Shown here: one piece after another, positions 5,051 through 6,414 of the stretch
Position numbering within the stretch: position 1 is the first letter of the stretch
Layout of the letters: every line of letters starts with the position of its first letter
Origin: an uncultured Ruminococcus sp.
Lineage (GTDB): Bacteria; Bacillota; Clostridia; Oscillospirales; Acutalibacteraceae
Assembly (NCBI GenBank): GCA_902772795.1
Contig: CACYBZ010000274.1
Span: 1-6,414, forward strand
Direction of reading: 5' to 3'
DNA: 6,414 nt
The notes under the pieces: model-generated
The model's database searches: none
What the model was told of the DNA's origin: nothing
The model's input: only the letters and a program-made list of their open reading frames with translations
Program-made: the position numbers and the translations under genes

Positions 5051-6320
5051 CGTCATTCACCGAGTAATATTTTGAAATCATTTCCGTAACCACATCAGGG
5101 TCGTATTTTTTATTTCTGATATGGTAGCTTTTTACCAGTTTTTCTGCCAGTTCCACGATGAGCATGGCAGAATTTCCTTTGTTGTTTTCAAGACAGGCGT
5201 TTTTCATAGATGCCAGTTTTTCCGGATTACTGAGCAGTTCATGAATCACTTTGGCAGAATTTTTCTTCGGTAATTTTACTGCCATGTTGTGGCTTTCCAG
5301 ATAGTCCGCATTATCTGCCTCCTGACCCGGAAAGGCATTAAAAATTGCCATCGGTAATACACTGGCAATAGATTCACTTACCGTAAGACCGCCAGGTTTG
5401 GTAATAATCAGGTCGGATACACACATATATTCCTGAATGTTGTCAACAAAATATAACAGTTTCGTCGGCTTGACACCATAATTACCAATATAGTAGCGTA
5501 TATGATTTTCTTTTTCCATGGAATCTTCTTTCGTCACTGATGTCATTGTGTTTTCACTGTTATCGTCCAGAATGTAATCAAATTCATCATACAGTCTTTT
5601 ATTTTTTCCCGTTATCACGATGACCTGAAAAGGTATTTCTGTTTCGACGAGATTGAGATAAATTTTAAAAATATCTTTTACGCCGAAACTGCCTGCCATC
5701 AGCAATACTACAGGTAATTCGGGAATCAATCCGAATTTTTTCATCAGTTCATCTTTGTCAAACTCATGATAAAAATCAGGGTCAATAGGAATACCACTTA
5801 TCTGAACAGTAGACCTGTCGACGCCAAGTTGTTGGAGGGAATCCACCATTTCCTGATTGGAAACCACATAGGCATCTATGCCTTCCTGTACATACATCTT
5901 GTGTGTGGCGAAATCCGTTATCAGAACAATAATAGGAATATCCATTTTGTATTTCAATTTGATACGGGAAGCCATATCAACGCAGAATGCCTGTACGCAG
6001 ATAATGACATCAGGACGGAATTCTACCATAAGCGGAAGTAATTTTTTGGCAAAACGATGCTGAATTTTGACGGCAAGGTCATTCATAGTACTGTCCTTAT
6101 TGGTGTGATTGTAGACTGTTCCGAAAAATTTAGGTGCTGTTTTTACCATCAGTTCATAACCTTCGGAAACTGTCTTATTATAAAGATGACTGATTTGTTC
6201 CAGAGCATCAACGACTCTGACAACGTCATTTGGTCTGTTTTGTTCGATATATTTCTTCATAGCGGCAGATGTCCGCATATGTCCTCCACCTGTAGAGGCG
6301 GAAAGTATCAGTATACGCAT
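5040..6320 (-). CDS. GT28 family (MGDG synthase / UgtP-like) diacylglycerol glycosyltransferase
   Basis: This 426-residue protein should transfer a sugar from a nucleotide sugar to diacylglycerol at the cytoplasmic face of the membrane, giving glycolipids that can anchor teichoic-type polymers. The N-terminus carries the MGDG-synthase signature ASTGGGH (residues 8-14). The middle has ITDFATHKMYV (134-144) and SGIPIDPDF (175-183), and the GT-B nucleotide-sugar half carries ITKPGGLTVSE (306-316) and FPGQEADNADYL (330-341). There is no signal peptide or membrane helix, as expected for a peripheral enzyme. UgtP of Bacillus subtilis is about 380 residues; the extra length here comes from an acidic, Ser/Thr-rich insert at about 250-275 and a charged tail ending NDDEE. 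The ATG at 6320 has a good ribosome binding site and lies behind the promoter. Family membership is firm; glucose versus galactose, and processivity, cannot be read from sequence. MurG is a more distant relative and a poorer fit. Confidence 0.9.
   Translation of the reverse strand: MRILILSASTGGGHMRTSAAMKKYIEQNRPNDVVRVVDALEQISHLYNKTVSEGYELMVKTAPKFFGTVYNHTNKDSTMNDLAVKIQHRFAKKLLPLMVEFRPDVIICVQAFCVDMASRIKLKYKMDIPIIVLITDFATHKMYVQEGIDAYVVSNQEMVDSLQQLGVDRSTVQISGIPIDPDFYHEFDKDELMKKFGLIPELPVVLLMAGSFGVKDIFKIYLNLVETEIPFQVIVITGKNKRLYDEFDYILDDNSENTMTSVTKEDSMEKENHIRYYIGNYGVKPTKLLYFVDNIQEYMCVSDLIITKPGGLTVSESIASVLPMAIFNAFPGQEADNADYLESHNMAVKLPKKNSAKVIHELLSNPEKLASMKNACLENNKGNSAMLIVELAEKLVKSYHIRNKKYDPDVVTEMISKYYSVNDDEE
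5057..5062 (-). promoter_or_regulatory. Ribosome binding site that fixes the serpin start
   Basis: CGGTGA (5062-5057) directly abuts an ATG at 5056, which is too close for initiation, and lies 6 nt before a second in-frame ATG at 5050. The second ATG is therefore preferred, trimming two residues (Met-Thr) from the longest reading frame. The site lies inside the end of the upstream glycosyltransferase gene, so translation is probably coupled. Confidence 0.7.
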
Positions 6321-6325
6321 AATAA

Positions 6326-6333
6326 CTCACCCT
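6326..6333 (-). promoter_or_regulatory. Ribosome binding site of the GT28 gene
   Basis: AGGGTGAG on the minus strand sits 5 nt before the ATG at 6320. It pairs with the GGTGA part of the extended Shine-Dalgarno consensus and supports this start. The same GGTGA form recurs before the serpin gene. Confidence 0.7.
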
Positions 6334-6355
6334 TTTTCTTTCAATAATCAGTAAA

Positions 6356-6385
6356 ATTATAGCATAGAACAGTCATATATTTCAA
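6356..6385 (-). promoter_or_regulatory. Sigma-A promoter with extended -10, head of the operon
   Basis: Read on the minus strand, TTGAAA (6385-6380) is one mismatch from the -35 consensus TTGACA. It is followed by an 18-nt spacer and a perfect TATAAT (6361-6356). The spacer ends in TGC, giving the TGn extension of an extended -10. Transcription would start near 6349, leaving a leader of about 30 nt before the first gene's ATG at 6320. No operator-like palindrome or riboswitch fits in so short a leader. This is the strongest promoter-like site I found, and it lies in the only true upstream gap of the window. The match is seen directly; activity is inferred. Confidence 0.85.
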
Positions 6386-6414
6386 CGATTATTTTGCAGA
6401 TTTAATATTTGTTA

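Overview
The window is one gene-dense block from a low-G+C Gram-positive bacterium. Every gene I can support lies on the minus strand, so transcription runs from right to left. Several signs point to the Clostridia, most likely a Ruminococcus-like member of the Oscillospiraceae: a sigma-A type promoter with an extended -10, AGGAG/GGTGA-type ribosome binding sites, a TTG start, a lipoprotein serpin, Firmicutes-type GT-C and LPG_synthase_TM proteins, and a GGGGCAAAGCCCC-type hairpin cluster. The genus is inference from memory; the Firmicutes assignment is much firmer.

Layout, 5' to 3' along the transcript: a promoter at 6385-6356; a GT28/MGDG-synthase-like glycolipid glycosyltransferase (6320-5040); a predicted serpin lipoprotein (5050-3755, overlapping its neighbour by 11 nt); an LPG_synthase_TM (YbhN/MprF-flippase-like) membrane protein with a TTG start (3718-2693); a multi-spanning GT-C/GT39-like glycosyltransferase (2625-1027); a small DUF2809 membrane protein (1043-648, 17-nt overlap); an uncharacterised 74-residue protein (643-419); and an ASCH-domain protein (417-88). 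Past the last stop codon come three short perfect inverted repeats within 85 bases. The gaps are at most 67 nt and often negative, so the seven genes look like a single operon driven from 6385-6356. No stretch above 300 bases lacks a gene.

How the genes may work together: three of the first four products belong to envelope glycolipid or glycopolymer families. These are a cytoplasmic glycosyltransferase for lipid sugars, a polytopic protein of the MprF flippase-like family, and a GT-C enzyme that would use a polyprenyl-phosphate sugar on the outer face. A reasonable model is synthesis, movement across the membrane and outer-face modification of a glycolipid or envelope polymer. The surface-anchored serpin is translationally coupled to the first enzyme and is the unexpected partner. 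Its reactive-loop hinge departs from the inhibitory consensus, so it may not be an ordinary protease inhibitor. The last three genes are small accessory genes with no clear link to the front of the operon. I see no CRISPR array, tRNA, rRNA, transposase or phage gene.
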